Assembly: GCF_003129565.1 (NCBI RefSeq)
Contig: NZ_QETF01000007.1
Location: 1 to 64,000 of the forward strand
Length of the DNA stretch: 64,000 bases
Reading direction: 5' to 3'
Source: Salibaculum griseiflavum
Lineage (GTDB): Bacteria; Pseudomonadota; Alphaproteobacteria; Rhodobacterales; Rhodobacteraceae
Below the pieces are notes generated by a model. It worked only from the letters and a program-made list of their open reading frames with translations. It made no database searches and had not been told where the DNA came from. How positions within the stretch are numbered: position 1 is the first letter of the stretch; the number at the start of each line of letters is the position of its first letter. Shown one piece after another: positions 27,230 through 37,892 of the stretch. A program made the translations under genes and the position numbers.

Positions 27230-29731
27230 TCAGAGGCTGCGCTCGACCTCTTCACGTTCGAAGATCTCGATCACATCGCCGGGACGGATGTCATCGTAAT
27301 TCTCGAAGGCCATGCCGCATTCCTGGCCCGAGATGACCTCGGCCACCTCGTCCTTGAACCGCTTGAGCGTCTTCAGCGTGCCTTCGTGGATCACGACATC
27401 GTCGCGCAACAGACGCACACCGGCAGAGCGTCGGGCGACGCCCTCGGTCACGAGACAGCCAGCCACCTTGCCAACGCCGGAGACCTTGAAGACCTCGCGG
27501 ATCTCGGCATAGCCGATGAAGTTCTCGCGCACTTCGGCGGACAGCAGGCCAGAGGCCGCCGCTTTCACATCGTCCACCAAGTCATAGATGACCGAGTAGT
27601 AGCGGATTTCGACACCCTTCTGGTTGGCTGAATTCCGCGCCGGGGCATTGGCCCGGACGTTGAATCCGATAACCGGCGCACCCGAGGCTTCGGCAAGGCC
27701 GATATCCGTTTCGGTGATGGCGCCCACGCCCGAATGCAGCACGCGAACGCGCACCTCTTCGTTGCCGATCTTTTCCATCGCCTGGATGATCGCCTCGGCA
27801 GAGCCCTGCACGTCGGCCTTGACCAGGATTGGCAGTTCCTTGACGTTCTCGTCCGCCTTGGCCTTGGCCAGCAACTGATCAAGCGTGGTCGCGGCGCCCG
27901 CCGCAGCAAGCTTGTCCTTGGCGGCCTTCTGGCGATACTCGGCGATTTCGCGGGCCTGCGCCTCGGTCTCGACGACGTTCAGCACATCGCCAGCCTCGGG
28001 CGTGCCATTGAGACCAAGAACCTCGACCGGAACCGATGGCCCGGCTTCCTTCACGCGCTTGCCCTGGTCGTTTTCCATGGCGCGAACCTTGCCCCACTGC
28101 TCACCAACGACGAAGATATCGCCTTGGCGCAGCGTGCCCTTCTCGACCAGCACGGTGGCGACGGGGCCGCGGCCCACGTCCAGCTGGGCCTCGATCACGG
28201 CACCTTGGGCGGCGCGGTCCGGGTTGGCCTTGAGTTCGAGAATTTCCGCTTGCAGCGCGATGGCTTCCAGCAGCTCATCCAGGCCCTGCCCAGTGATGGC
28301 CGAAACCTCGACATCCTGAACGTCGCCGGACAGCCCCTCGACGATCACCTCGTGCTGCAACAGGTCGGTGCGCACCTTGTCGGGGTTCGCCTCGGGCTTG
28401 TCGCACTTGTTGATCGCAACGATCATCGGCACACCGGCGGCCTTGGCGTGGTTGAGGGCCTCGACAGTCTGCGGCATTACCGCATCATCCGCGGCCACCA
28501 CCAGCACGACGATATCCGTCACCTGCGCGCCGCGTGCCCGCATGGACGTGAACGCGGCGTGGCCGGGCGTATCGAGGAAGGTCAGCACACTGCCGGACTC
28601 GGTTGTCACCTGGTAGGCACCGATATGCTGGGTAATGCCGCCCGCCTCGCCGGCGGTCACGCGAGCATTGCGGATCGCGTCCAGAACCGACGTCTTGCCG
28701 TGGTCGACATGGCCCATGACCGTGACGACCGGCGGACGCGGCTTCATGTCCTCTTCCTTGTCGTCAACCGTATCGATGACCTGTTCGACATCAGAGTCAG
28801 ACACGCGCACCACCCGGTGGCCGAATTCCTCGATGATCAGTTCGGCCGTATCCGCGTCGATCGTCTGGGTCTGGGTCGCCATGATGCCGTTCTGCATCAA
28901 CGCCTTGACCACGTCGGCAACCTTTTCGGACATCCGGTTGGCAAGCTCGCCCACCATGATGGCTTCCGGAAGCTGAACGTCGCGGATGACCTTTTCGCGC
29001 TCGGCCTGGCCACCCATGGCCTTCTGACGGGCGCGTTCCTGCTTGCGCTTCATCGCGGCGAGCGACTTCTGACGCCCGCCTTCGCCGCCACGCAGCGCCT
29101 GGTTCAGCGTCAGTTTGCCGGACCGGCGGCCTTCGTCACGGCCACCCTTGCCACGCGGTTGCTTGTTGTCTCGGTTGTCGCGCTCTTTTTCCTTGCGGGG
29201 ACCGGGCGCGGCACGCCCCCCACCCCGCGCCTGTTCCTCAGGCGGAGCCGCAGCCGGTTCGGCGGGCGCCGCAGCCTTCTTGGCGGCCTCCTCGGCTTCA
29301 CGCTTCTTGCGCTCTTCTTCTTCCTGCTTGGCCTTCAACGCCTCTTCGCGTTCGCGCTCTTCGCGCTCCTTGGCCTCGGCCTCGGCGCGGCGGCGTTCGC
29401 GTTCGGCTGCACGGGCCTTTTCCTCTTCTTCGCGCTTCTTGGCCTCTTCGGCCTCGCGGGACTTGGCGGCCGCAAGAGCCTTCATCCGACGCTCCAGCTC
29501 GGCGTCCGAGATGCCTGCGGGCCGCTTCGAGGGATCGCCCCCGGTCGGTGCCGCGCCACCAGCCCCGCCGGACTTGGCGCCAGACGCACCGGGCTTTGGA
29601 ACGACAACGCGCTTGCGCTTCGTCTCGACCACGACATTCTTGGTCCGGCCGTGGCTGAAGCTTTGCTTCACATTGCCCGAACGCGGGCCGCCACGCAGAC
29701 CAAGGGGTTTCTTGCCGTCACTATCGCTCAT
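27230..29731 (-). CDS. infB: translation initiation factor IF-2
   Basis: IF-2 is the GTPase that brings initiator tRNA to the 30S subunit and promotes subunit joining. The 833-residue protein has a highly charged N-terminus (Glu/Arg/Lys/Ala run at about 78-160, Gly/Arg-rich to 220), then the IF2N region. The G domain follows, with GHVDHGKT (340-347), DTPGHAAF and NKCD. The C-terminal domains that bind formyl-Met-tRNA are intact. Its start overlaps the ylxR stop as ATGA. It is the last gene of the rimP-nusA-ylxR-infB operon. Confidence 0.98.
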   Translation of the reverse strand: MSDSDGKKPLGLRGGPRSGNVKQSFSHGRTKNVVVETKRKRVVVPKPGASGAKSGGAGGAAPTGGDPSKRPAGISDAELERRMKALAAAKSREAEEAKKREEEEKARAAERERRRAEAEAKEREEREREEALKAKQEEEERKKREAEEAAKKAAAPAEPAAAPPEEQARGGGRAAPGPRKEKERDNRDNKQPRGKGGRDEGRRSGKLTLNQALRGGEGGRQKSLAAMKRKQERARQKAMGGQAEREKVIRDVQLPEAIMVGELANRMSEKVADVVKALMQNGIMATQTQTIDADTAELIIEEFGHRVVRVSDSDVEQVIDTVDDKEEDMKPRPPVVTVMGHVDHGKTSVLDAIRNARVTAGEAGGITQHIGAYQVTTESGSVLTFLDTPGHAAFTSMRARGAQVTDIVVLVVAADDAVMPQTVEALNHAKAAGVPMIVAINKCDKPEANPDKVRTDLLQHEVIVEGLSGDVQDVEVSAITGQGLDELLEAIALQAEILELKANPDRAAQGAVIEAQLDVGRGPVATVLVEKGTLRQGDIFVVGEQWGKVRAMENDQGKRVKEAGPSVPVEVLGLNGTPEAGDVLNVVETEAQAREIAEYRQKAAKDKLAAAGAATTLDQLLAKAKADENVKELPILVKADVQGSAEAIIQAMEKIGNEEVRVRVLHSGVGAITETDIGLAEASGAPVIGFNVRANAPARNSANQKGVEIRYYSVIYDLVDDVKAAASGLLSAEVRENFIGYAEIREVFKVSGVGKVAGCLVTEGVARRSAGVRLLRDDVVIHEGTLKTLKRFKDEVAEVISGQECGMAFENYDDIRPGDVIEIFEREEVERSL

Positions 29732-30360
29732 TTAGCTTCTGTATCCTTTCCGGCAGCGCCCTCGCCACCGACATTTACCCGCAATCCTTTAAGTCTCGCG
29801 GCTTCCTCTACAACACGGTCACTGAGTCCACCAGAGGCGAGCGCCCCGTGTATCACAGATTGACGCCCAAATGCCAAACCCAATTCGGTTGACGTCAGGC
29901 AGTCGAAATATCGCGCCCCGGTCGGGGTCCACAGCTTGCCCTTGCCGCGTTCGGATCCGTCCGAGGCCTGGAGCAGCACGCGCACGACCTCACCGCCGGC
30001 CAGCCAACCCTTGACCTTTTCGAAGCCGCAAACGGCCTTTCCAGCCTTTCGTGCCAGCGAGATCGTCTCGATCACGCGGCGCGCCAGCTGGCGCTCGATC
30101 TCATCGGCCAGGCCATCGGGAACAGTGACCTTGCCTTTGGCCGCCCGCGCGAATTGCGCAGGTTTGACCGCCTCGATCACTGCCCGGTCGGCCGTTACAT
30201 ACATGCCGCGGCCGGGCAGCTTGCCCAGTATGTCGGGCACAACAGCCCCATCCGGCCCGACGACGAACCGGATCAGCCCGGGCTTGGGTGCCGTTTCACC
30301 GGTGACGACGCACCGGCGTTCCGACACTTCCCGATCCTTGGCGCGACCTCCGCGACCCAT
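29728..30360 (-). CDS. ylxR: YlxR-family RNA-binding protein with extra C-terminal domain
   Basis: YlxR (DUF448) proteins are nucleic-acid-binding factors encoded between nusA and infB. This one has 210 residues, about twice the minimal family. The YlxR domain (about 13-90) holds RRCVVTGE (15-22) and GRGMYV (50-55). The C-terminal part (about 95-185, with [20 protein letters not shown] and [20 protein letters not shown]) resembles an L7Ae-like ribosomal fold. It is translationally coupled to infB and separated from nusA by 21 bases. Confidence 0.9.
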   Translation of the reverse strand: MGRGGRAKDREVSERRCVVTGETAPKPGLIRFVVGPDGAVVPDILGKLPGRGMYVTADRAVIEAVKPAQFARAAKGKVTVPDGLADEIERQLARRVIETISLARKAGKAVCGFEKVKGWLAGGEVVRVLLQASDGSERGKGKLWTPTGARYFDCLTSTELGLAFGRQSVIHGALASGGLSDRVVEEAARLKGLRVNVGGEGAAGKDTEAK

Positions 30361-30381
30361 GTGACCCCAGAAGGCCTGAAA

Positions 30382-31995
30382 TCAGGCCTCCTGCTCCTCT
30401 TCGAGTTCGGCGTCTTCTTCAGCATCGGCTTCCAGCTCAGCCGGGTCGACCCAGCCGAGCATGACGCGGGCGGTCATGATCATGTTCTGGGCTTCTTCAA
30501 GGCTGACGTCGAAGGGTTCCAGCACACCGTCATCCTTGGTGCGCTCTCCATCGACTGTCGTCCAACCGCCGGCCAGTTCCCAATCAGCGCAGGTCGCGAA
30601 ATCTTCGAGCGACTTCACGCCATCTTCGGCCAATGCCTCGATCATCTGGGGTGTCAGGCCTTCGAATTCAACCAGGCTGTCCTGCACACCCAGTTCACGG
30701 GCGCGCTCCATGGCCTTGGCGTTCTGGGCTTCCAGGTAATCGCGGGCCCGCGCTTGCAGCTCGTTGGCGGTATCCTCGTCCACCCCGTCGATGACAAGCA
30801 GTTCGTCCAGCTCGACATAGGCGACTTCCTCGAGGTTGGTGAACCCTTCGGAAACCAGCAGCTGGGCAAAGAATTCGTCCAGGTCCAGCGTGTCCATGAA
30901 CAGCTTGGTGCGTTCCTCGAACTCGGCCTGGCGGCGCTTGGATTCCTCTTCCTCGGTCAGAATGTCGATATCGAGGCCCGTCAGCTGAGAGGCAAGGCGC
31001 ACGTTCTGGCCACGGCGGCCGATGGCCAGGCTCAGCTGATCCTCGGGCACCACGACCTCGATGCGTTCGGCATCCTCGTCAAAGACGACCTTGGACACCT
31101 CGGCCGGTTGCAATGCATTGACCAGGAAGGTCGGCATGTCCTCGTTCCAGGGGATGATGTCGATCTTTTCACCCTGAAGCTCGTTCACAACGGCCTGCAC
31201 GCGGCTGCCGCGCATACCCACGCAGGCACCGACCGGGTCGATCGAGCCGTCATAGGAGATGACCGCAATCTTGGCGCGGCTGCCCGGGTCGCGGGCCACG
31301 GCCTTGATCTCGATGATGCCCTCGTAGATTTCGGGCACTTCCATCTTGAACAATTCGGCCATGAATTCCGGTGCGGTGCGCGACAGGAAGACCTGCGGCC
31401 CGCGCTGCTCGCGGCGCACGTCCTTGATGTAGACCCGGATCCGGTCATTCGGACGATAGCTTTCGCGACCGATCTTCTCGTTGCGCCGCAGCACACCTTC
31501 GCCCGGGTTCAAATCGACGATGACGTTGCCGTATTCCTCACGCTTGACCTGCACGTTGAGAATTTGGCCAACGCGGTCCTTGAACTCTTCGTATTGCTTG
31601 TCGCGCTCGGCTTCGCGGACCTTCTGCAGGATCACCTGCTTGGCCGACTGTGCAGCGATCCGGCCCATTTCCACCGGCGGCACTTCTTCGACGAAGGTAT
31701 CCCCGACTTTGGGATCGTCGAGATATTGCTTGGCCTGATCGACGGTCATCTCGGCCTGGTAGTTTTCCAGCTCGTCATCTTCGACCACCGTGCGAACGCG
31801 GGTAAAGGTGGCGCGGCCCGTCTTGCGGTCGATGCTGACGCGAATATCCATTTCGGCGCCGTAGCGAGACTTCGCGGCACGGGCGAGCGACTCTTCCATC
31901 GCCTCAATCACCAGGGCCGGGTCGATCATCTTCTCGCGCGCGACCGCCTCGGCGGTTTGCAGCAATTCAAGCTGGTTGGCAGAGGTAATCGCCAT
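30382..31995 (-). CDS. nusA: transcription termination/antitermination factor NusA
   Basis: NusA binds RNA polymerase and modulates pausing, intrinsic termination and antitermination. The 537 residues comprise the N-terminal polymerase-binding domain (about 1-130), an S1 domain (from about 135), two KH domains ([32 protein letters not shown]) and C-terminal helix-hairpin-helix modules. The acidic tail ends [11 protein letters not shown]. The ATG overlaps the rimP stop by one base. A terminator-like hairpin in the operon leader could make expression sensitive to NusA itself. Confidence 0.98.
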   Translation of the reverse strand: MAITSANQLELLQTAEAVAREKMIDPALVIEAMEESLARAAKSRYGAEMDIRVSIDRKTGRATFTRVRTVVEDDELENYQAEMTVDQAKQYLDDPKVGDTFVEEVPPVEMGRIAAQSAKQVILQKVREAERDKQYEEFKDRVGQILNVQVKREEYGNVIVDLNPGEGVLRRNEKIGRESYRPNDRIRVYIKDVRREQRGPQVFLSRTAPEFMAELFKMEVPEIYEGIIEIKAVARDPGSRAKIAVISYDGSIDPVGACVGMRGSRVQAVVNELQGEKIDIIPWNEDMPTFLVNALQPAEVSKVVFDEDAERIEVVVPEDQLSLAIGRRGQNVRLASQLTGLDIDILTEEEESKRRQAEFEERTKLFMDTLDLDEFFAQLLVSEGFTNLEEVAYVELDELLVIDGVDEDTANELQARARDYLEAQNAKAMERARELGVQDSLVEFEGLTPQMIEALAEDGVKSLEDFATCADWELAGGWTTVDGERTKDDGVLEPFDVSLEEAQNMIMTARVMLGWVDPAELEADAEEDAELEEEQEA

Positions 31996-32588
31996 CAGTC
32001 TTTCTCCTCATCAGGACCGTCCAGCACGGTCTCCACTTCGTCAAATTGTGTCTCGTCGATCTGGCCGGCATCCTTGCGGCCTTTCAGAACATCGCGGATC
32101 AGTTCATCCGTCAGCACCAGCTTGGCATCGCTCAACCAGTCGAACTTCAGGCCGATTGTCACCGGCTCGCCATGTTCCTCGATCTCGATCAAAACCTCGT
32201 CGCCTTCGGTGCCGTGCAGCACACCCTTGAACCGGCGGCGACCGTCGATCATCTGCTCGGTTTCGATCTTGGCCACATACCCTTCCCAAAGATCAAAATC
32301 CTTCAGCCGGGTCAGAGGCCGGTCGATGCCGGGGCTGGAGACCTCCAACGTGTAGGCGTCAAGGATCGGATCCTCGACATCCAGCACGGCACTGACGGCG
32401 GTGCTGATCTGGGCGCAATCATCCACTTCGATGCTGCCATCGGGCTTTTGGGCCATGACCTGCAAGGTGCTTTCCTTGCCTGTCATCAGCCGCACGCGGA
32501 CGACCTCGTACCCCATGTCCTCGACAGTGGGGGCGATGATCTCGTTGATCCGGCGATCCATCGCCGAGCGGGCAATCAGGTCAGACAT
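31995..32588 (-). CDS. rimP: ribosome maturation factor RimP
   Basis: RimP assists assembly of the 30S subunit. The 197-residue protein has the two expected domains: an N-terminal alpha/beta part ([18 protein letters not shown] at about 17-34, [19 protein letters not shown]) and a C-terminal SH3-like barrel ([18 protein letters not shown] onwards). I chose the ATG at 32588. The frame is open to 32681, but those codons run through the terminator hairpin and are not family-like. It is the first gene of the nusA operon. Confidence 0.94.
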   Translation of the reverse strand: MSDLIARSAMDRRINEIIAPTVEDMGYEVVRVRLMTGKESTLQVMAQKPDGSIEVDDCAQISTAVSAVLDVEDPILDAYTLEVSSPGIDRPLTRLKDFDLWEGYVAKIETEQMIDGRRRFKGVLHGTEGDEVLIEIEEHGEPVTIGLKFDWLSDAKLVLTDELIRDVLKGRKDAGQIDETQFDEVETVLDGPDEEKD

Positions 32589-32601
32589 ATCATCCAGCCA
32601 C

Positions 32602-32625
32602 AAAAAAACGGGCGCGCGGCCCGTT
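32602..32625 (-). terminator. intrinsic terminator in the rimP leader
   Basis: Read on the minus strand, AACGGGC and GCCCGTT form a seven-base-pair stem with a CGCGC loop, followed by a run of seven T residues that includes the last two stem bases. It ends only 13 bases before the rimP start codon and 91 bases after the stop of the upstream gene. It can terminate the upstream gene, act as an attenuator for rimP-nusA-infB, or both. Confidence 0.82.
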
Positions 32626-32678
32626 CGAAATTCCGGTGGAGCCTCGGGGGTGGAAGCCGAAGCGCCGCTGTTGACTTG

Positions 32679-32707
32679 CATATAGAGCCAGACTCGTCTG
32701 GACGCAA
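32679..32707 (-). promoter_or_regulatory. candidate promoter of the rimP-nusA-infB operon
   Basis: On the minus strand TTGCGT and TATATG are separated by exactly 17 bases, upstream of the leader terminator and downstream of the neighbouring stop codon. The spacer contains a palindrome, CCAGAC-GA-GTCTGG. The -35 match is weak (three of six), the -10 fair (four of six). Confidence 0.38.
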
Positions 32708-32715
32708 GGGCCGGG

Positions 32716-33285
32716 TTACAGGCCCAGCATCCGGTGAAGCGCCGCCAGATCGGAATCGCTGATCGGGCGCCCGCCCGTCAGCTGCATGAGACTGTCCTGT
32801 TGCCGTGTCAGCGCGCCCTGGGCTCGGGCCGTCAGAGTCTGATAGTTCTCCATGGCCGCGGCAAGCGCCGACTCATATCCGCCATCGGGAAATTCGGCCG
32901 TTATCTGCGCTTCGCTGAGCGCCTGGAGCCTCACAAGTGTCTGAGCCGCGGCATTCTGTTGACGTATGATCTGAGCGGAGACGATGACCGTGTCGCGATA
33001 GATGGCGAGGCGAGCGGGCGTGCTGTTGGGCGCGGCATTCACACTCCCGGCGTTCGCGGAACGCAGTCCGCTACGTTCTTCGCCGCGCCCGTTATTGCCG
33101 TTGTCCCGGTTGCTGCGATCCTTGTCACGATTGCTGTTTCCGTTCCCATTGCCGTTGCCATTCCCGTTGCCGTTCCCCGCAAATGCCTCAGCGGGAGTCA
33201 GACTTGCCAAAAGGCACAGGACCGCCATGAGCTTGGCAAAACTCTTGGCGGCATTGCGAATCGAAAACAGTGGCGCGGTGGTCAT
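32716..33285 (-). CDS. secreted Gly-Asn repeat protein, first copy
   Basis: I do not recognise a named family. The 189-residue protein has a signal peptide (about 1-36, AEAFA before Gly) followed by an uninterrupted Gly-Asn dipeptide repeat (37-50), then [20 protein letters not shown]. The C-terminal half (about 85-189) is helical, with many Gln and Ala residues. The tract and the following [12 protein letters not shown] segment recur in the protein at 53236-53940, so the two are related. The ATG at 33285 has AGGTAGTA before it; a TTG four codons upstream is less likely. Confidence 0.65.
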   Translation of the reverse strand: MTTAPLFSIRNAAKSFAKLMAVLCLLASLTPAEAFAGNGNGNGNGNGNGNSNRDKDRSNRDNGNNGRGEERSGLRSANAGSVNAAPNSTPARLAIYRDTVIVSAQIIRQQNAAAQTLVRLQALSEAQITAEFPDGGYESALAAAMENYQTLTARAQGALTRQQDSLMQLTGGRPISDSDLAALHRMLGL

Positions 33286-33376
33286 TACTACCTGCAAACT
33301 CAGACGTCCCCACTCGATGTCTTAGGTATGTATGCAGGCCTGTTTCGGTCCGAATTGTGACAATTTTGGGCAAGTA

Positions 33377-33409
33377 GAAAAAACGCCCCGGCAAGTCCTG
33401 CCGGGGCGT
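33377..33409 (-). terminator. intrinsic terminator of the first peptide-transporter operon
   Basis: ACGCCCCGGCA (33383-33393) pairs with TGCCGGGGCGT (33399-33409) around a five-base loop, an 11-base-pair stem. On the minus strand it is followed by T residues (GCGTTTTTTC). It lies 35 bases beyond the stop codon of the substrate-binding protein gene. Confidence 0.92.
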
Positions 33410-33443
33410 GCTTTCTAACTGAGATTCGGAAACAGGTGGCCGA

Positions 33444-34994
33444 TCAGGCGGCCCACCAGCGTTCCGCCATGCGGGCATTATCCATCTGCCAGAGGTTGCC
33501 CACGGTTTCGGGCGTGGCGATGCGGTTGTTGAGGGCCTGCACGTAATTGGCGAACATCGGCACCAGAACACCGCCATCATCACGCAGGATCTGCTGCATT
33601 TCGTAATACTGCTCACGCCGCTTGTCGCTGTCCAGCTCGGCCCTCGCCATGATCAGCAATTCCTGGAAGCGGGCGCTGTCCTCGCTGCCCCACTGGCTGT
33701 CGTTCCATGGCACGCCCTCTTCATAGGCAGTCGAGAACATCCAGTCCTCGGTGGCCCGGCCCGACCAGTAGGACGCACAGAAAGGCTTCTTCAGCCAGAC
33801 GTTCGACCAGTAGCCATCGGCAGGTTCCTGGATCACATTGATGTTGATCCCGCCGGCAGAGGCCGAGGCCTGGAACAACTGCGCGGCATCAACTGCGCCC
33901 TCGAAGGCCGCCGACGAAGCCGAAAGGTCGATGTTCAGGCTGTCCATGCCGGCCTGCTGCAACCAGTACTTGGCCTGATCCGGATCGTATTCCAACTGTT
34001 CCATATCGGCGTTGTAGTACTGGTTCGCCGGTCCGATGGGGGAATCGTTGCCTACCTTGCCGTGACCCAGCAGGATCTTGTCCACCAGTTCCTGACGGTT
34101 GATGCCATACTTCAGCGCGCGGCGCACATTCACATCGGTGAACGGGGCCACGTTGGTCAGCATCGGGAAGATGTAGTGCTGGTTGCCGGTCACTTCCTGG
34201 ATCGAAAGCTGCGGATTGGCCCGCAAAAGCGATTCGGTCTTGAAGTCGATCCGGTTCACCGCGTCGACCTGACCGGTCATCAACGCGTTCATCCGCGCCG
34301 TGTTGTCGTTGATCGCGATGTATTCGATCTCGTCAAAGAACCCGGCATCATCGCCCTTGTAGTGGTCGGGATAGCGGGTCGCGACCATGCGCACGCCCGG
34401 ATCAAAGGACTGAACCTGGTAAAGCCCGGTGCCGATACCATTGGCGATCGCTTCGTCGATCTGGCCCGCCGGATACATCAGGATGTGATAGTCCGACAGA
34501 AGATAGGGCAGGTCCGCATTGCCTGCATTCAGGGTCAGTTGAACCTGATGATCGCCCATCTTGGTCATCTCGACGATGTTCTCGACGATCGGCTTCGCGG
34601 CCGATTTCGATTCCTCGCCCAGGTGCATTTGCAGCGAGGCGATCACGTCATCGGCGCCGAAAGGCTTGCCGTTGTGGAAAGTCACGCCCTGGCGCAGGTT
34701 AAACGTCCAGGTCTTGGCGTCGGGCGTGGCTTCCCAGTTCTCGGCCAGTTCGCCAACAAGCGAACCATCGGCGCGAATCTCGGTCAGGCTGTCGAACACC
34801 GCGCCCTGTGCACAGGCGATCATGAACAGGTCGGAATGGGTCCGGCTATCCCAGCTGTCCGAGGTATTCGCACCGGACAAACCAGCGGTCAGTTTGCCGC
34901 CACGGGTCTGGGCCCGGATCGGCAGGCCGGTCGCGGCCAGAACACCGGCGGCCACACCGGTTTTCAGTAGGCCACGTCTGTTGAGTCTCGTCAT
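33444..34994 (-). CDS. peptide ABC transporter substrate-binding protein, Tat-exported
   Basis: This SBP_bac_5-family protein should bind oligopeptides or related ligands in the periplasm and hand them to the permeases encoded upstream. The 516 residues begin with a twin-arginine signal (NRRGLLKTG, 5-13) ending near Ala28, then GGKLTAGLSG. Family phrases include TWTFNLRQGVTFHNGKPFGADDV (in part) and DVNVRRALKYGINRQELVDK (in part). Use of the Tat route suggests folding before export. It is the last gene of its operon, with the usual high-copy position near a strong terminator. Confidence 0.92.
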   Translation of the reverse strand: MTRLNRRGLLKTGVAAGVLAATGLPIRAQTRGGKLTAGLSGANTSDSWDSRTHSDLFMIACAQGAVFDSLTEIRADGSLVGELAENWEATPDAKTWTFNLRQGVTFHNGKPFGADDVIASLQMHLGEESKSAAKPIVENIVEMTKMGDHQVQLTLNAGNADLPYLLSDYHILMYPAGQIDEAIANGIGTGLYQVQSFDPGVRMVATRYPDHYKGDDAGFFDEIEYIAINDNTARMNALMTGQVDAVNRIDFKTESLLRANPQLSIQEVTGNQHYIFPMLTNVAPFTDVNVRRALKYGINRQELVDKILLGHGKVGNDSPIGPANQYYNADMEQLEYDPDQAKYWLQQAGMDSLNIDLSASSAAFEGAVDAAQLFQASASAGGININVIQEPADGYWSNVWLKKPFCASYWSGRATEDWMFSTAYEEGVPWNDSQWGSEDSARFQELLIMARAELDSDKRREQYYEMQQILRDDGGVLVPMFANYVQALNNRIATPETVGNLWQMDNARMAERWWAA

Positions 34995-35040
34995 CTTGGT
35001 CTCCCTGTTATCGATTGGGTCTTAGCTTAGCGCGATTCGG

Positions 35041-36687
35041 TCACATCTTATCAACTGCCGCATCGCCGATGTTATCGACGCCCCGTTCCGCCAGAAGATT
35101 GTCCAGCCAGTCAGGATCCATCTCGGGAACCGAACTGAGAAGCAAATCGGTATAGGCATGATGCGGCGGGCGGAACATTTCTGTCTTGGGTCCGCGGTCG
35201 ACGACCTTGCCGTCCTTCATCACCACAACCTCGTCCGAGATCGCACGCACGGTCGCGAGATCATGAGTGATGAACATGTAGGACAGGCCAAGCTCGTCCT
35301 GCAACCTGGCAAGTAGCCGCAGAATGCCTTCGGCGACCAGCTGGTCCAGAGCGCTCGTCACCTCGTCGCAGATGATGAAACGTGGCTCGGCGGCCAGTGC
35401 CCGGGCGATCCCGATCCGTTGTTTCTGGCCGCCGGACAGCTCTGAAGGAAGGCGGTTTCGGAATTGCGCGGGGTCCAGCTCGATCTGGTCGAGCAACTGG
35501 TCCACCCTGTCACGCAAGGCGGAGCCCTTGAGCCCCATATAGAATTCCACGGGCCGGCCGATGATCTGGGCGATTGTCTTGCGCGGGTTCAGGGCCGTAT
35601 CAGCCATCTGGTAGATCATCTGGACCTGGCGCAATTGTTCCTTGGACCGGGCCTTGTAATCGAGAGGCATGGCTTCGCCCTCGAATTCCACATGGCCCTC
35701 GCGCGGTGGCAACAGGCCAGTGATGCACCGCGCCGCGGTGGACTTGCCAGAGCCGGACTCCCCTACGACCGCCACGGTGCGACCGGCATGGATATCAAAG
35801 GACACGTCATGCAGCACGTCGACCTTGCCATAGGCTGCCGTGACCCCCTTGACCGAAACCACCGGCACGGCATCCGGTTCCGCGGGCGGTTTCTCGGGGC
35901 GCTCGAAACTGCGCACGGCCCAAAGCGACTTGGTGTAGTCCTCTTTCGGGCTCGACAGCATGGTGCGGGTATCTGCCTCTTCCACCTCGTCCCCGCGCAG
36001 CAGGACCTTGATCTTGTCTGCCATCTGGGCAACCACGGCCAGGTCATGGGTGATGTAGATGGCCGCGGTGTCGAACTCCTCGACAATTTCGCGGATCGCG
36101 GCGAGCACCTCGATCTGGGTGGTGACGTCCAGCGCCGTGGTGGGTTCGTCGAAAATGATCAGGTCAGGGCGGCAGGACATGGCCATCGCCGTCATCGCGC
36201 GCTGCAATTGTCCGCCGGACACCTGGTGCGGATAACGGAACCCGATCTGGTCGGGGTTCGGCAGGCGCAGCTTGCGATAAAGCTCGATCCCGTCCTCCTG
36301 GCTTTGCGCCCGGCTGGCGACACCGTGCTGGACCGGCCCCTCGGTATGCTGGTCGATCAGGCGATGCGCCGGATTGAAGGAGGCCGCCGCCGATTGCGCC
36401 ACATAGGCGATGCGCTTGCCCAGAAGTGCGCGCTTCTTGGCGGCCGACGCATTGACCATGTCTATGCCGTCGAATTCCACTGTCCCGTCGGAAATCCGCA
36501 CCCCGTCGCGGGTGAACCCCATGGCAGCCAGCCCGATGGTGGACTTGCCCGCGCCGGATTCACCGATCAGGCCAAGCACCTCGCCCTTGTTGAGGTCCAG
36601 ATCGACGCCGTTGATGATCGGGGACCAGCTTTCGTCGCTGCGCCCTTCGATATGCAGGTTGCGGATTTTCACCAATGGGTCGGGCAT
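35041..36687 (-). CDS. peptide ABC transporter ATPase, two fused nucleotide-binding domains
   Basis: This 548-residue protein joins the DppD- and DppF-like ATPases that other systems, including the one at 59657-61608, make separately. Domain 1 has Walker [10 protein letters not shown] (42-50), signature VSGGQ (157-161) and FDEPTTALD (179-187). Domain 2 has GESGSGKST (309-317), LSGGQ (417-421) and CDEVTSALD (440-448), with Val in the usual Pro place. A linker of about 25 residues separates them. Both domains look catalytically intact. The ATG at 36687 lies two bases after the permease stop. Confidence 0.94.
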   Translation of the reverse strand: MPDPLVKIRNLHIEGRSDESWSPIINGVDLDLNKGEVLGLIGESGAGKSTIGLAAMGFTRDGVRISDGTVEFDGIDMVNASAAKKRALLGKRIAYVAQSAAASFNPAHRLIDQHTEGPVQHGVASRAQSQEDGIELYRKLRLPNPDQIGFRYPHQVSGGQLQRAMTAMAMSCRPDLIIFDEPTTALDVTTQIEVLAAIREIVEEFDTAAIYITHDLAVVAQMADKIKVLLRGDEVEEADTRTMLSSPKEDYTKSLWAVRSFERPEKPPAEPDAVPVVSVKGVTAAYGKVDVLHDVSFDIHAGRTVAVVGESGSGKSTAARCITGLLPPREGHVEFEGEAMPLDYKARSKEQLRQVQMIYQMADTALNPRKTIAQIIGRPVEFYMGLKGSALRDRVDQLLDQIELDPAQFRNRLPSELSGGQKQRIGIARALAAEPRFIICDEVTSALDQLVAEGILRLLARLQDELGLSYMFITHDLATVRAISDEVVVMKDGKVVDRGPKTEMFRPPHHAYTDLLLSSVPEMDPDWLDNLLAERGVDNIGDAAVDKM

Positions 36688-36689
36688 GG

Positions 36690-37892
36690 TCACTCCTTCA
36701 GCCCCGAGGACTTGTGCAGCATCCAGTCGACCACGAAGTTGACCCCCACGGTCAGCAAGGCGATCGCACCAGCTGCCAACAACGGCGTCACGGCAGCCAT
36801 GGGCGAGAAAGCGGCGAAATTGATGAACTGCGCCAGGTCGCGCACCATCGTGCCCCAGTCGGCCAGCGGCGGCTGGATGCCGACGCCAAGGAAGGACAGT
36901 GCCGCGATGGTCAGGAAGACAAAGCAGAACCGGAGACCGAACTCGGCCAGTAGCGGCGCGGTGGCGTTGGGCAGGATCTCCTTGAAAACGAGGTATCCCA
37001 GGCCCTCGCCGCGCAGCTTTGCGGCCTCGATATAGTCCATGACCACAATGTTCAGCCCGACGGCGCGGGCAAGGCGATAGACCCGTGTGCTGTCGATCAC
37101 CGCGATGATGACGATCATGAACCATGTCAGCGGAATACCCAGCTTCGGCGCCCAGACCGTTGCGATGGTCATGAGCAACAGAGCGAAGATCAGTGACGGG
37201 ATCGCCATCAGGACATCGACCGCGCGGCTGAGCAACTGGTCGAGCCAGCCACCCAGCGTTGCAGCCAGAAACCCGAAGGTGCCGCCCAGCAAGAACGCCA
37301 GAATCGTCGTTATGAAGGCAATCCCGACGGTATTCTGGGCGCCGTAGATCAGCCGGGACAGGATATCGCGCCCGATCTGATCGGTGCCCAGCGGATAGGC
37401 AGGGTCGCCACCAAGCGCCGGATCGCCTCCGGCAATCACGTTGGCCGCACCAAGAATCTCCTCCTGGCCGTGGGGCGCGATCGCCCCGGCAAAAATGGCG
37501 ACAAAGGCGTAGATCAGGATGACGAGGATGCCGAAAGACGCCGTCAAAGGCATCTGGCGGAACAGCTTGCGCGTCCACGCAGTTCCCACATTTCGCCCCA
37601 GAAGGCGGAACAGCCAGGCGGCAGCCGCGAAGATCAGGAACCCCTGCACAGCCCAACGGAAGAAGACGACACCGGCATTGGCCATGCCGGCCTCGGTCAC
37701 CTTGGGCTGGAAATAATACCAGACCGCGAGGATCAGAAGGGTCGCCGCCAGCATGTAGCCGAAGGCCTCGCCATAGGACATGTCGCGGAACTTGGGCGCG
37801 TCCCCAGTGGCCTTCTGCCCGGCAAGGCGGAACAGGAACGCCATGGCCGCAATGCCAGCAAGGCCAAGCAGGAAAATCATCGAGCCGCTCAT
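36690..37892 (-). CDS. peptide ABC transporter permease, DppC-like with N-terminal extension
   Basis: This inner-membrane permease has 400 residues, about 100 more than usual for DppC. The extra N-terminal part contains about three membrane segments (3-23, 45-62, 75-97). The standard core then starts at about 118, with YPLGTDQIGRDILSRLIYGA. The ATPase-coupling loop is DYIEAAKLRGEGLGYLVFKEILPN. The start overlaps the DppB gene as ATGA. I cannot say what the extension does. Confidence 0.9.
   Translation of the reverse strand: MSGSMIFLLGLAGIAAMAFLFRLAGQKATGDAPKFRDMSYGEAFGYMLAATLLILAVWYYFQPKVTEAGMANAGVVFFRWAVQGFLIFAAAAWLFRLLGRNVGTAWTRKLFRQMPLTASFGILVILIYAFVAIFAGAIAPHGQEEILGAANVIAGGDPALGGDPAYPLGTDQIGRDILSRLIYGAQNTVGIAFITTILAFLLGGTFGFLAATLGGWLDQLLSRAVDVLMAIPSLIFALLLMTIATVWAPKLGIPLTWFMIVIIAVIDSTRVYRLARAVGLNIVVMDYIEAAKLRGEGLGYLVFKEILPNATAPLLAEFGLRFCFVFLTIAALSFLGVGIQPPLADWGTMVRDLAQFINFAAFSPMAAVTPLLAAGAIALLTVGVNFVVDWMLHKSSGLKE

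Noticed and set aside
27734-29863. 709-codon open frame on the plus strand
   Set aside because: It is antisense to infB; its repetitive content mirrors the charged N-terminus of IF-2.
36688-37656. Extension of the fused ATPase frame upstream to 37656
   Set aside because: The extra 323 codons overlap the DppC-like gene in another frame and show no domain; the ATG at 36687 gives a standard start.
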